In this document: piece after piece, positions 40,461 to 48,583 of the stretch
How the letters are laid out: each line of letters opens with the position of its first letter
How positions within the stretch are numbered: the first letter of the stretch is position 1
DNA from: a virus
Direction: 5' to 3' (one strand)
DNA length: 64,000 bases
Virus record (IMG/VR): IMGVR_UViG_3300020220_000019
Span: 30,665 to 94,664 of that record
Notes under the pieces: generated by a model
Seen by the model: the letters and a program-made list of their open reading frames with translations, nothing else
The model's database searches: none
What the model was told of the DNA's origin: nothing
Translations under genes and position numbers: made by a program

Positions 40461-41293
40461 TACATATCCGTGTGTTCGCCATCGAACTTGGAAATGTCGA
40501 ACTTGATCTTCTCGTAGCCCCCTGTGTCGATCACCATTCGACCTTCAATCTTGCCGTAGTCATCAGACTCAACCAAGTGCGCCCGTGGGATCGCAAGATG
40601 TCCTTCGTGCAGTTCGTCTATGACAGAATCATCCATAGGGACTGTGCTGATGATTGATGCGTACCCTTTTTGCGTGTTGAACTGCGACAGGAACATCATA
40701 ATGTCGAAACGCTTGAGCGCGGGATGGTTCTCAGGGATAGCACCAATGCCACCAAACTCATCAACAGTTGACTTCACAAGACGATTGATTGTATCTCTAT
40801 TGTCCGCAGCCTTGCCAAGACGAACGGCGAAAGTCTTGCGAAGCGCACAAGTCCACGCCTCTCCGTATGAGAAAGTGAAGATCGGCTTCGCATCGAAGTC
40901 CTCCTTGATCTTCTCAACGATGACCCCGACAGCCTCCATGAAAATGTCCTTGTCATCGCTGTCACGGAACTGCATCGGCTTGATGACCGCTAGGAACTTG
41001 TCAAAAACGATTGCCTGAACGAACTCAAACTGTTCGCCTTCATCTTTCTGACCCTTGATCTGATGGATGCAATCCTTCTTGATGTCATCAATAAGATCAC
41101 ATAAGTCAAAGTCATCTTCATTGCTGACCGCATCAGCAAGAGCCTTTGCCTTCTCTCCCCACTCAAGATTGTCGAAACCAATGATGCCGCACATTGCGGT
41201 AGGGGCGGGAGCGTTGATCGCATCGTTGATTACTTCGGCAGTATCCTTGTTGATGCCGTCAAAGTGAGAGTTGATGTTCTTGTCAATAGACAT
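40460..41293 (-). CDS. hypothetical protein with DEFGG..IP..HP motif
   Basis: A 277-residue acidic, mostly helical protein. The shared motif VDEFGGIGAIPENHPAL is at about residue 178-195. It ends one base into the next start. A substrate cannot be inferred. It may be paralogous to 39144-39941. Confidence 0.6.
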   Translation of the reverse strand: MSIDKNINSHFDGINKDTAEVINDAINAPAPTAMCGIIGFDNLEWGEKAKALADAVSNEDDFDLCDLIDDIKKDCIHQIKGQKDEGEQFEFVQAIVFDKFLAVIKPMQFRDSDDKDIFMEAVGVIVEKIKEDFDAKPIFTFSYGEAWTCALRKTFAVRLGKAADNRDTINRLVKSTVDEFGGIGAIPENHPALKRFDIMMFLSQFNTQKGYASIISTVPMDDSVIDELHEGHLAIPRAHLVESDDYGKIEGRMVIDTGGYEKIKFDISKFDGEHTDM

Positions 41294-41296
41294 TTG

Positions 41297-41911
41297 TTAT
41301 CCTTCTTTTTCGATTTCACGATTACACAGGCGGCAAGTAGCAACCCCCGCAGGGTTAATGTAGCCGCATCCGTCACACTTGCAAGCACCAACTGCAATCT
41401 TCCCGATTTTGACGATATCAGACTTGGGACGACCTTTCATAGCGTCACGAACTACGCTCTCCATGCCACCCCCAAGCGTAGCACAGAAGCCTCCGTTGAT
41501 TTCCGTTTCACTCAAGCAAACTTGAGTTACTTGCTGACCAACATGAGCAAATGACAATCCAATCCTAGACAGAAAAGATAAAATATCAGTTTCCGTCATG
41601 TTTGTCGCTGATCCTTCAATAAAGTCATTCCAAGTATTTCCGCTATCTTCATCGCAAACGATGGAACGCTTTTCGCAAAAAGTCTTAAACTCCTCTTCGT
41701 GGTCTACGCTGATGAAGTCTCCAACTCCTTTGCTCCAATAGCGAAGGTTAATTTCATTCACGACTTTCTGAGCGACTTCAGAATCAGAAAAGATTCCAAA
41801 AGTATGATAGCCCTCAGTCGGATAGTGATATTCGTCATTGTATTCCCAAGCGTTCTCATTGACGAGCCACAGGGAAATGGACTGTGATTTTTCTTCGCTC
41901 ATGGGTGTCAT
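41297..41911 (-). CDS. protein with C-terminal zinc ribbon
   Basis: A 204-residue protein. The C-terminal CKCDGCGYINPAGVATCRLCNR carries two C-x2-C pairs, like a RanBP2-type or DZR-type zinc ribbon. The N-terminal part has a YHYPTEGYHTFGIFSD block. MSEEKSQS (41902) is an alternative start. Leader upstream at 41921. Confidence 0.65.
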   Translation of the reverse strand: MTPMSEEKSQSISLWLVNENAWEYNDEYHYPTEGYHTFGIFSDSEVAQKVVNEINLRYWSKGVGDFISVDHEEEFKTFCEKRSIVCDEDSGNTWNDFIEGSATNMTETDILSFLSRIGLSFAHVGQQVTQVCLSETEINGGFCATLGGGMESVVRDAMKGRPKSDIVKIGKIAVGACKCDGCGYINPAGVATCRLCNREIEKEG

Positions 41912-41951
41912 CCAAAGTTACTTTATTCATCTGATGCAACTTTGACTCGTC

Positions 41952-42074
41952 TTAGTCGATGAGATAGTAATAAAAGTCCCAAAACCACTTGGGCTGCATC
42001 CAAGTTGGCACGGTACTTATCCACCATTCCATGACCCTTTCCAACTGACGCAGATAAAGAGGAAAGTTGTCCAT
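41952..42074 (-). CDS. 40-residue Trp/Tyr-rich protein
   Basis: A frame starting MDNFPLYLRQLERVMEWWIS and ending FYYYLID, rich in aromatics. It sits between the leader of the 41297 gene and a divergent plus-strand gene. No good ribosome-binding site is visible. Confidence 0.4.
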   Translation of the reverse strand: MDNFPLYLRQLERVMEWWISTVPTWMQPKWFWDFYYYLID

Positions 42075-42113
42075 TTGGTCGAAATACCATTAATCTTTTT
42101 TAAGGAGGTAACT

Positions 42114-42245
42114 ATGCAGGAGATTCTTAATAGTACGCTTGGTACGGTTTTCTACAGCGTTGTCGTGTTCGTTGCAGGAGCCTTGATTGGCGCACCCCTT
42201 TGGGCGTGGGTCAATAAGTTTTTCCCTTGGAACAAGAAGGTTTGA
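42114..42245 (+). CDS. 43-residue membrane protein on the opposite strand
   Basis: A plus-strand gene inside the leftward array. TAAGGAGGTAACT is an ideal ribosome-binding site five bases before ATG. The product starts MQEILNSTLGTVFYSVVVFV and has one long hydrophobic helix followed by WVNKFFPWNKK. It has its own strong terminator (42272-42304). Such a small single-helix protein could be a holin, antiholin or membrane regulator; this is a guess. Confidence 0.7.
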   Translation: MQEILNSTLGTVFYSVVVFVAGALIGAPLWAWVNKFFPWNKKV

Positions 42246-42271
42246 TTAGTTATTTCATTCTTGTGGAGATT

Positions 42272-42304
42272 GGGGTGGGTTTCGACCCGCCCCTTTCTTT
42301 TTTT
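42272..42304 (+). terminator. intrinsic terminator for the 43-residue gene
   Basis: GGGGTGGGT-TTCG-ACCCGCCCC is followed by TTTCTTTTTTT. The stem is long, has a stable tetraloop and a clear T-run, so it should end rightward transcripts here. Confidence 0.9.
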
Positions 42305-42361
42305 ATGATACGGCTGACAGATGCATTCGGACACCACTATTTTATTTCCCGGATGTAAAAT

Positions 42362-42383
42362 CCCCCACCCGTGAGGATGGGGG
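42362..42383 (-). terminator. hairpin before leader element
   Basis: CCCCCA...TGGGGG with an 8-10 base loop; on the minus strand ATTTTACATC, the start of the leader at 42340, follows at once. Confidence 0.5.
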
Positions 42384-42389
42384 ACTACC

Positions 42390-42533
42390 ATGATTCCCAT
42401 TTATACCGATTATTTGAATTACGGTAAGGTTGGGTCTGCCGATGTGGATTATGTTTATCGACATACGGTTAATTATCCTTCCAAGATTTTTGTATTTTTC
42501 ACTTCTTCATTGACATCGCAATCTGACGGATGA
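42390..42533 (+). CDS. possible 47-residue plus-strand protein
   Basis: A frame starting MIPIYTDYLNYGKVGSADV that overlaps the 3' end of the VWA gene by 35 bases. GGGGGACT precedes the ATG. Composition is protein-like but no other support exists. Confidence 0.25.
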   Translation: MIPIYTDYLNYGKVGSADVDYVYRHTVNYPSKIFVFFTSSLTSQSDG

Positions 42534-44424
42534 AGCGAGACATGATCGGGAGTGACGAGGAAACATCTTCCAAGACCACGAAGTTGTCCTGACCATACAT
42601 TTCATTGCCATGCCTGTTCTCGTATGCTTTGTCAATGCCGATGCCGTAGACCTCCACGCCAAGTTTTCTGCGACAGGCATCGGCAACCTTCTTCATGTGC
42701 TTACGGGCTGTCGATCCGCCATAGTTACTCCCTGCGGGTTGACCATCAGAGATGACGAACATGATCTTGCGATCATAGGTTCCATAGTCGCGGTAAAACG
42801 CATTGGCGGTGTGCTGAATCGCAAATCCATCGTGGTTTTCCATGCGACCCAACATTCCCATGCAGGATGAGAGATTCGGATTGCGAGGAGTGAAATACTC
42901 TCTGATGGTACAACCCGAAACATTCTCCTCTGCTGTGTGACCATAAACAGAAGTGGTAATCCCACCAACGCCACCCAATGCAGAGGCAAGAGTGATTGCG
43001 ACATCACGCGCATTGCGAACTCTGTCGCCACCCATTGAACCACTCTCGTCAACGAGAAGGCACACGGCGATGCTCTTTTCAGAGATGGTTTCGCTGCGAA
43101 GCATGATCCTGTCATCATTCATCTTGATCTTGAACAGAGCGTTCTCGTCAATATCCCCTGAACGATGACCATACGAGGGCATCTTCATGGAGTTGTTGCG
43201 GAACGAAAGACCGTTGCGAATCGCACGAATGGCAGACGAGTGCTTCTTCAGTATGGAATCAAACTGACTCTTGTTGCCCTCTTTCGCAATCAAGAACTCA
43301 TGTTGTCTTGAGAAATCATCATCGCCGTCCAACTGAATGTCAACTCTCTTGTCGGTATCGGATTCATCATCGCTCTCGCCCTCTTGATTGGCGAGACTTT
43401 CATCGGTATTGTTTGTCACGCGATCACCAAGAAGAGAACTATCCAATACCTTCGGGGTATGATCCTTACTCTTGCTTCCCTTCTTCTTTGCTTCTGCTCT
43501 CCTCTTGCGACATTCCGCACAGTTGCAACCATCATCGTCATCCTTGCTATCGACCCCACTTTCGCTGCTGTCCTCTTCCTTCGGAGGACTAGGGAGCATA
43601 GACGCGATCTTCGATGACAGAGAGAACGCGGTACGGAAACGATCCTTCGACTTGATCTCCTCGCTTAGGATTTCTGCTGCGGCATCAACACAGGAGTCAT
43701 AGCAGTCGGGAATCCTGATGCGGTCACTTGGGTTCAAGAGATTCCAAGAGATAGCCAATACCGCAGCATCAATGTTTGGATTTTCAGAAGAGGCATCAAT
43801 GAACTTCTGAATGTCATCCTTTGTCGCAGAGGAGCGTTCCGAATCCTTGCAGATATAGGGAGCAAACCCAACCCAATCCCCAATCACCTTGTGACGGGCG
43901 ATGGAGGTTTCGATTGCTTCCCAAATCTTCACAGCACCACGATGAATATGGCTTTTTGCCGACATATCACGGGCAACTTGAGCAGCACGGTACGAATCTT
44001 CATCGACCGTATCGCGCATGGCTGATGCGAGGTAGACCTTGCCCGTCATGGCATCAACAGTCTCTTCTTCGACACATCCTTCTTGGTTGGTGAGGTTGTC
44101 GGGAGACAGGTAGACAACACCTGTCGTGTCATTGCAATTCTCGCCATTCGACCACTTTACCTTGAGGACACCATCATCGTTATCACCGATGATGTTCGCG
44201 CTGTTCTGCAACTGATTGAGTAGATTCTGAAAGACCCGCTTCGGATCATCCTTTTGATAACCGTACCATCCCGAATAGCCGCAGTCATCGTAGCCACCGA
44301 GTTTGCTCATCCAACCACGGGAACCACTCTCGCGGCTATACGAGTAATCACGGTAATCGTAGTCGTAGCGGTCAAACCACCAACCGCTTTCGGATTGACC
44401 TTCTTTGTCGTTTCTCTTGCTCAT
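42499..44424 (-). CDS. VWA-domain protein, partner of MoxR ATPase
   Basis: A 641-residue protein. The N-terminal 60 residues are rich in Tyr, Asp and Gly. A cysteine-rich C-x-C-x2-C segment (CNCAECRKRR, near 300) and an acidic linker lie in the middle. The C-terminal third is a von Willebrand A domain, with the MIDAS D-x-S-x-S as LLVDESGSMGG and the later FVISDGQPAGSN. This resembles the CobT-type subunits and the VWA proteins that pair with MoxR AAA+ ATPases to insert metals or remodel complexes. The ATPase gene is just upstream. Leader at 44448. Confidence 0.8.
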   Translation of the reverse strand: MSKRNDKEGQSESGWWFDRYDYDYRDYSYSRESGSRGWMSKLGGYDDCGYSGWYGYQKDDPKRVFQNLLNQLQNSANIIGDNDDGVLKVKWSNGENCNDTTGVVYLSPDNLTNQEGCVEEETVDAMTGKVYLASAMRDTVDEDSYRAAQVARDMSAKSHIHRGAVKIWEAIETSIARHKVIGDWVGFAPYICKDSERSSATKDDIQKFIDASSENPNIDAAVLAISWNLLNPSDRIRIPDCYDSCVDAAAEILSEEIKSKDRFRTAFSLSSKIASMLPSPPKEEDSSESGVDSKDDDDGCNCAECRKRRAEAKKKGSKSKDHTPKVLDSSLLGDRVTNNTDESLANQEGESDDESDTDKRVDIQLDGDDDFSRQHEFLIAKEGNKSQFDSILKKHSSAIRAIRNGLSFRNNSMKMPSYGHRSGDIDENALFKIKMNDDRIMLRSETISEKSIAVCLLVDESGSMGGDRVRNARDVAITLASALGGVGGITTSVYGHTAEENVSGCTIREYFTPRNPNLSSCMGMLGRMENHDGFAIQHTANAFYRDYGTYDRKIMFVISDGQPAGSNYGGSTARKHMKKVADACRRKLGVEVYGIGIDKAYENRHGNEMYGQDNFVVLEDVSSSLPIMSRFIRQIAMSMKK

Positions 44425-44468
44425 GGGAAGTCTCCTTGTGCGACTACTTTATTCAGCGGATGTAACTT

Positions 44469-45368
44469 TCACTCGCCCTTGATCTTGCTCTTGGCGGCGT
44501 CCTCGCCGCTGCCGAACTTGCCTTGAATCAACTGAAGCACGGAGGCTCGTTCGCTGTTCGTCCCACCTTCGGCAGAGAACAGATTGGTCATGGTGAACTG
44601 AAGTGAATCAGAGCCGTCAATAACGAAGTCCTCCGCGACAGCGATCAACTGACGGGTTGAGAAAGCCATAGAGAAGGACGATCCAACACCCATGCTCTTC
44701 TTGCGAATCTGATTGGCAATGTCCACCAACTTAGTAGCGTCAGACTTGCTGATGCCCGTGCGCTTGCAGAGCAGTTCGATCTCCTTTGCCTTCACAAGAT
44801 ACTGAACCTCAACGATGCGAGAGAAGCGGTCGCGCAGAGCGATGTCGGTCGCGCTTGTACCCGTGTAACCCGCGCCCTCGTTCATGGTAGCAAAGATCAC
44901 AGTCTCGTTGCCGACACGGATGCAGTCTCCCTTTTCCTCAAGGTAGGTAAATCCACGACCGTCAAGCAGCGGGATAAGAGTGTTGAGGACAGAGGGATGA
45001 ACACGGTTGATTTCGTCAAGCAGGATGACATGACCACCCGTGCTGATTGCACGGTCGAACTGAGATTCGTGCCACACAATCTCTCCGTTCACGATTGTCT
45101 TGTATCCGAACCAATCACGCGGCTCCTTGAGATTCGCGCAGTCCATGATGAGCATGGGTCTGTTCGCACGGGCTGCGTACTGCATTGCCATCTCAGTCTT
45201 GCCTGCGCCATGTGCGCCTTGCAGAAGAACCTTCTGTGTCTTGTTCTTAGACAGGATGTTCAGTCGGTTGAAAAGACTCTCAACCTCTGCGGTGATGAAG
45301 TAGGTGTCATTGACCGGGGGAACGAAAACGCCGTTGAACTTGTTGATTGCAGCAGTAATGGGTGACAT
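44469..45368 (-). CDS. MoxR/CobS-type AAA+ ATPase
   Basis: A 299-residue AAA+ protein. Walker A is GAHGAGKTEMA (about 50-60), Walker B is HVILLDEINR (about 112-121), sensor 1 is IFATMNEG (about 157), and an arginine finger is in ALRDRFSRIVEV. This layout belongs to the MoxR/CobS/RavA clade. With the VWA protein downstream it likely makes a chaperone that acts on one target. A leader lies upstream at 45390. Confidence 0.85.
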   Translation of the reverse strand: MSPITAAINKFNGVFVPPVNDTYFITAEVESLFNRLNILSKNKTQKVLLQGAHGAGKTEMAMQYAARANRPMLIMDCANLKEPRDWFGYKTIVNGEIVWHESQFDRAISTGGHVILLDEINRVHPSVLNTLIPLLDGRGFTYLEEKGDCIRVGNETVIFATMNEGAGYTGTSATDIALRDRFSRIVEVQYLVKAKEIELLCKRTGISKSDATKLVDIANQIRKKSMGVGSSFSMAFSTRQLIAVAEDFVIDGSDSLQFTMTNLFSAEGGTNSERASVLQLIQGKFGSGEDAAKSKIKGE

Positions 45369-45435
45369 GGTGATTTCTCCTTAGTGACGCTAGTTTATTT
45401 CTTCGATGAAAGTTCTGACTGTCCCGAAAAAGACA

Positions 45436-45459
45436 AGTCCCGCCCACACGGGCAGGACT
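45436..45459 (-). terminator. hairpin between UvsE gene and MoxR leader
   Basis: AGTCCCGCCC-ACAC-GGGCAGGACT is a 9- to 10-bp stem, between two leader elements (45390 and 45460). This tight leader-hairpin-leader layout has no gene inside it. Confidence 0.6.
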
Positions 45460-45484
45460 ATTTTATTCACCGGATGAAAGTTTC

Positions 45485-46396
45485 TCAGATTCGTTCGCGT
45501 AACCTGAGCAATGCCAACTCTTTATGCTTCGCCTCAAGCATACAGTCGAACTCCATTCCGACATCGGGAAGGTCTTTCCATCCATCAACGAAGTCATGGT
45601 GGGCTTGAGGATACTCTTCGTCACGCGGGTCCGAATAATGAATCTTCGGAACCCTTCCACTCTTCCAAGTAATCAAGGAAGTCATAAGCGCATCCTCCAC
45701 GGACAGAGTTCCGGGGTTGAGCCTGTGATGATGAATGTCCATCACGATTGGCAGATTAATTCTTTTACAGATGAGGTCGTTGATTTTGTCAACGGTCCAC
45801 ATATTCTTCTTGTCATCGTTTTCGATGGTAAGGCGAGATTTTACCCGATCAGACAATTTGTTCCAGTTGGCGATGAACCTGTCTGCGGTCCCATTGAAAT
45901 CTCCACCGTATGAGCCACCAACATGGATGTTGATGACGAACTCATCGTGACCGAGCAGATCGCCCATGAGCGAGTGCATATTGAGAGAGTCGATTGACTT
46001 TTGGACAATCGCTTCATCAGTAGATGCAAGACAGGTGTACGGACCCGGATGAGAACTGAGTCTCATCCCTGCTGAGTGCGCCACTTCTCCTGCCCTTGCG
46101 ATGATTGCCTTGATGTCTGATGCGTGTGCAAGATCGTCAATTCCGTACTTCAGTTCCGGGTGATCCATGAATGGAAACACATTGCTGCCTACCCGGAAGA
46201 AGTGGATTCCGTGATCCTTGTTCCAATGGACGATCTTGAGCAAGTCCTTCACATTTTGAAGGATCAGTTCATCTACTCTTCGGATGCTGAAATTGGCAAG
46301 CCTGAGAGTGCGGTCTGTGAAAACCCTCTTGCTCTTGGGTTTGACCAACTCACTCAATGTCATGTTCTGACAGGCATACCCGAAATGACGAATCAC
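45485..46396 (-). CDS. uvsE: UV-damage endonuclease UvsE/UVDE
   Basis: A 303-residue TIM-barrel endonuclease that nicks DNA 5' to UV photoproducts and other lesions. The blocks LGYAC-like FGYACQNMTL at the start, FFRVGSNVFPF, RLSSHPGPYTCL, INIHVGGSYG, TIENDDKKNMWT and IVMDIHHHRLN match the UVDE family, including the His, Glu and Asp residues that bind the metals. Useful for a phage exposed to sunlight. It ends just before the leader of the MoxR unit and follows 46401-46805 by 4 bases. Confidence 0.92.
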   Translation of the reverse strand: MIRHFGYACQNMTLSELVKPKSKRVFTDRTLRLANFSIRRVDELILQNVKDLLKIVHWNKDHGIHFFRVGSNVFPFMDHPELKYGIDDLAHASDIKAIIARAGEVAHSAGMRLSSHPGPYTCLASTDEAIVQKSIDSLNMHSLMGDLLGHDEFVINIHVGGSYGGDFNGTADRFIANWNKLSDRVKSRLTIENDDKKNMWTVDKINDLICKRINLPIVMDIHHHRLNPGTLSVEDALMTSLITWKSGRVPKIHYSDPRDEEYPQAHHDFVDGWKDLPDVGMEFDCMLEAKHKELALLRLRERI

Positions 46397-46400
46397 TTTA

Positions 46401-46805
46401 TTACCACCTGTATCCTTGATTCATCTCGCGCAGGAGCCTCATGTGTTCCGCGCCGATGGTTCCGAAGTAGGGAGTAAAAGGGATTCCGGTGGCCTGTGAC
46501 CACAGGGCTGCATCGGTTTGAGGACTGATGCCTGAATCCTGATTGATGGTGACGGATTCGCCTACCTGTCCCCTGTCCTGTTCATGGTACTCAACCATCG
46601 GCACAGAAGAAGATGCCGTTTGCACGAATTGCGGTGGCAGACCTCCGCACCCGTTAAGGTGATACGGGCTGCCGTTGGCCACGAACTCATCGAACGAATC
46701 AAACACTTCGTAGCAGGTTCGGTTCATGTCCGGTGGCGCAGGTCTGCTGTTGATCCTGTTGTTCTTGTGAAGTTCCCAAGCCATTCGTTCTTGTTGATTG
46801 GTCAT
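46401..46805 (-). CDS. hypothetical protein
   Basis: A 134-residue, polar protein starting MTNQQERMAWELHKNN. It has a Ser/Thr-rich middle and WSQATGIPFTPYFGTIGAEHM near the end. It has the leader for the UvsE unit (46822). Function unknown. Confidence 0.6.
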   Translation of the reverse strand: MTNQQERMAWELHKNNRINSRPAPPDMNRTCYEVFDSFDEFVANGSPYHLNGCGGLPPQFVQTASSSVPMVEYHEQDRGQVGESVTINQDSGISPQTDAALWSQATGIPFTPYFGTIGAEHMRLLREMNQGYRW

Positions 46806-46844
46806 TCTTGAGTCTCCGCCATTAGTTTATTCCCCGGATGTAAA

Positions 46845-46868
46845 AACGCCCACCCGAAGGTGAGCGTT
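46845..46868 (-). terminator. intrinsic terminator fused to a leader
   Basis: AACGCTCACC-TTCG-GGTGGGCGTT on the minus strand is followed by TTTTTACATCCGG, so the T-run is the first half of the leader at 46822. Confidence 0.7.
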
Positions 46869-46892
46869 CTCCCAGATTCCCTCACTCCGCCC

Positions 46893-47270
46893 TCAGGCCA
46901 CCTCAGCGGGTTGGCTGTTACTGGCGATGGCAACAGCCGGAGCAGACACCGGGCGGTCCTGCGCTCCGTTGATGATCGGCTCAATAGACGCGATGATCTC
47001 TCTTGCTTCTGCATCTCCGTTCTTTGCGCGGGACGAGAGAATCGAGACTGACCATACGATACTCTTGATGAGTCCCTGATTGGTCAGTCCAAAAGGACCG
47101 GATGGGTTAGTCCAGCCGCCATTGTTCACGGCTTTGGAATAAGCACCGTTTGCTGCGGGAGAAGAATTAATCGTGCCAGCGAAAGCGTCAATGTAACGGG
47201 ATGCGCTCTCTTCGTCACGGATGCTGATTGATTTAAGGCCATTATGAGAATTGCGAGATGTTCTTGCCAT
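46893..47270 (-). CDS. hypothetical protein
   Basis: A 125-residue protein starting MARTSRNSHNGLKSIS, with a Gly/Asn-rich central part (NGGWTNPSGPFGLTNQG) and an Ala/Ser-rich end. No leader is seen upstream; it may be expressed from the tRNA-Met transcript. Function unknown. Confidence 0.55.
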   Translation of the reverse strand: MARTSRNSHNGLKSISIRDEESASRYIDAFAGTINSSPAANGAYSKAVNNGGWTNPSGPFGLTNQGLIKSIVWSVSILSSRAKNGDAEAREIIASIEPIINGAQDRPVSAPAVAIASNSQPAEVA

Positions 47271-47311
47271 TTCTGTTTCCTTTATTAGCGAGATTCTTAA
47301 ATATCAACGAG

Positions 47312-47385
47312 TGGGAGATACTGGATTCGAACCAGTGGTATTTCGATTATGAGTCGAAGGCTTTAGGCCGCTAAGCTAATCTCCC
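47312..47385 (-). tRNA. tRNA-Met (CAT)
   Basis: A cloverleaf on the minus strand, with acceptor GGGAGAT/ATCTCCC, anticodon stem TTCGA/TCGAA and loop CTCATAA (anticodon CAT), and T arm GGTTCGAATCC. Anticodon CAT could also be a lysidine-modified tRNA-Ile. No encoded CCA. Confidence 0.9.
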
Positions 47386-47434
47386 TTCAACCTTCAAGCA
47401 AGACAAACATACGGTTGGGGATTACATTTGGACA

Positions 47435-47466
47435 AAAAAGACCACACCTTTCGGTGCGGTCCTTTT
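47435..47466 (-). terminator. intrinsic terminator
   Basis: On the minus strand GGACCGCACC-GAAA-GGTGTGGTC is followed by TTTTTTG. It ends the gene at 47486. Confidence 0.8.
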
Positions 47467-47485
47467 AATTGACTGAGCAAGTTTC

Positions 47486-47833
47486 TCAGTCGTTTCCGTG
47501 GTTCGCGTTGTAGAACCTTCGTCTGCGCTCCCGGTGGAAGTCGCTGAAGTCCATGTTGTTCTGCAACTTTTCGGCAAGCCCAACGAGTTCCTCGTTGCAA
47601 CCGTCTTCAACGACATTGCCACGATCATCGCAGCAAGTGTCCTTGATCAAAGCGATCAGTTCCTTCGCCATTTCCTGGTTCACGCACATGAAGATGCTAC
47701 CCGCAGCGAATGGTGCTTGGGGGAAGATGAAACTCTTCGGACGCGGAACTCTTGATGACGAAACTCTGCTTTCAATCTCGGAGAAAGTGGGGCTCAGTCT
47801 CATGCTAACGGCGTGTTCACTCATACTCATTGT
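47486..47833 (-). CDS. hypothetical protein
   Basis: A 115-residue protein starting MSMSEHAVSMRLSPTFSE. A Cys pair (DTCCDDRG) and a helical, Arg-rich end (FHRERRRRFYNANHGND) are visible. The start at MSMSE is chosen over an earlier Met because of the GTT-AACAATG context; this is weak. Function unknown. Confidence 0.5.
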   Translation of the reverse strand, partial: TMSMSEHAVSMRLSPTFSEIESRVSSSRVPRPKSFIFPQAPFAAGSIFMCVNQEMAKELIALIKDTCCDDRGNVVEDGCNEELVGLAEKLQNNMDFSDFHRERRRRFYNANHGND

Positions 47834-47888
47834 TAACAACTCCTAAAAACGGGACTTAAAATTGCTTCCTTGCAAGACTTGAATGGCA

Positions 47889-48107
47889 CTAGCCCATCCA
47901 TACGGTATCAACTGGTCCTGACTTTGCTCTTACGCTTGGCTTGACCTGATGGTTCACGCTCTTGCGTAAAGGTATGTCATACTTGGACTTCGCCTTATTG
48001 TAGCCTGTGGATTCGCCTAAGGCAAATCCGTCTTTCTTGCCTTGCTTGAAGCCTATCCAATAACCAAACGATCCTACTCCTATAGAAAAAACAACCGACC
48101 AAAACAT
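47889..48107 (-). CDS. small single-pass membrane protein
   Basis: A 72-residue protein starting MFWSVVFSIGVGSFGYWIGF at 48107, with GGAAAGGAGACACT before ATG. One N-terminal hydrophobic helix is followed by a basic, polar tail. Function unknown. Confidence 0.6.
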   Translation of the reverse strand: MFWSVVFSIGVGSFGYWIGFKQGKKDGFALGESTGYNKAKSKYDIPLRKSVNHQVKPSVRAKSGPVDTVWMG

Positions 48108-48137
48108 AGTGTCTCCTTTCCCTTGATTTGAGAACAA

Positions 48138-48317
48138 TCACTCCGACTTTAGGATTGACTGATTACTCAAAATCAGGGAGCCATCCTTTATTTGAAAATT
48201 GAGGTTGTCTCCATCGCTCCAACCCAATTGATTAACTAATTCATCAGGCAGAGGGATGAATACTTCATCCTCTTGCTGCTGAACCATTGCTATCCAAGTT
48301 TTTGACTGATTGGTCAT
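48138..48317 (-). CDS. AbrB/MazE-like small DNA-binding protein
   Basis: A 59-residue protein starting MTNQSKTWIAM at 48317. EVFIPLPDELVNQLGWSDGD followed by LNFQIKDGSLIL is the swapped-hairpin SpoVT-AbrB fold, as in antitoxins of MazE type. No toxin gene is next to it. Its start lies 4 bases downstream of tRNA-Leu. Confidence 0.65.
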   Translation of the reverse strand: MTNQSKTWIAMVQQQEDEVFIPLPDELVNQLGWSDGDNLNFQIKDGSLILSNQSILKSE

Positions 48318-48320
48318 TAG

Positions 48321-48405
48321 TGAGACTGGTGGGACTTGAACCCACAAGACTTTTGAGGTCGGCAGATTTTAAGTCTGCTGCGTATGCCGATTCCGCCACA
48401 GTCCC
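48321..48405 (-). tRNA. tRNA-Leu (TAA)
   Basis: A class II cloverleaf on the minus strand with a long variable arm. Acceptor GGGACTG/CAGTCTC, anticodon stem GCAGA/TCTGC with loop CTTAAAA (anticodon TAA) and T arm GGTTCAAGTCC. No encoded CCA. Confidence 0.88.
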
Positions 48406-48454
48406 GCATTAAAGATTACGAACACAAAGTCTGTATCGGTAAAAGGTGGTTAAT

Positions 48455-48494
48455 AAAAAAGCGGTAGAGGGACTTTGCAGTCAACCTCTACCGC
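48455..48494 (-). terminator. intrinsic terminator
   Basis: On the minus strand GCGGTAGAGG pairs with CCTCTACCGC and is followed by TTTTTTATT, so it ends the AT-hook gene message. Confidence 0.85.
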
Positions 48495-48528
48495 CTTCCG
48501 GGGGCTTGGTGTTCCCTTTAGAGGGTGG

Positions 48529-48562
48529 GGACAGGAGAGTATACGGCTCTGCTCTCCTGTCC
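48529..48562 (-). terminator. hairpin after AT-hook gene
   Basis: GGACAGGAGAG pairs perfectly with CTCTCCTGTCC over a 12-base loop, about 20 bases after the stop at 48584 and 35 bases before the next terminator. Confidence 0.6.
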
Positions 48563-48583
48563 GTCACCCACTATTTGGGATTT

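Noticed and set aside
48138-48317. Toxin-antitoxin locus
   Set aside because: The AbrB/MazE-like protein has no adjacent toxin-like gene, only a tRNA and a small membrane protein.
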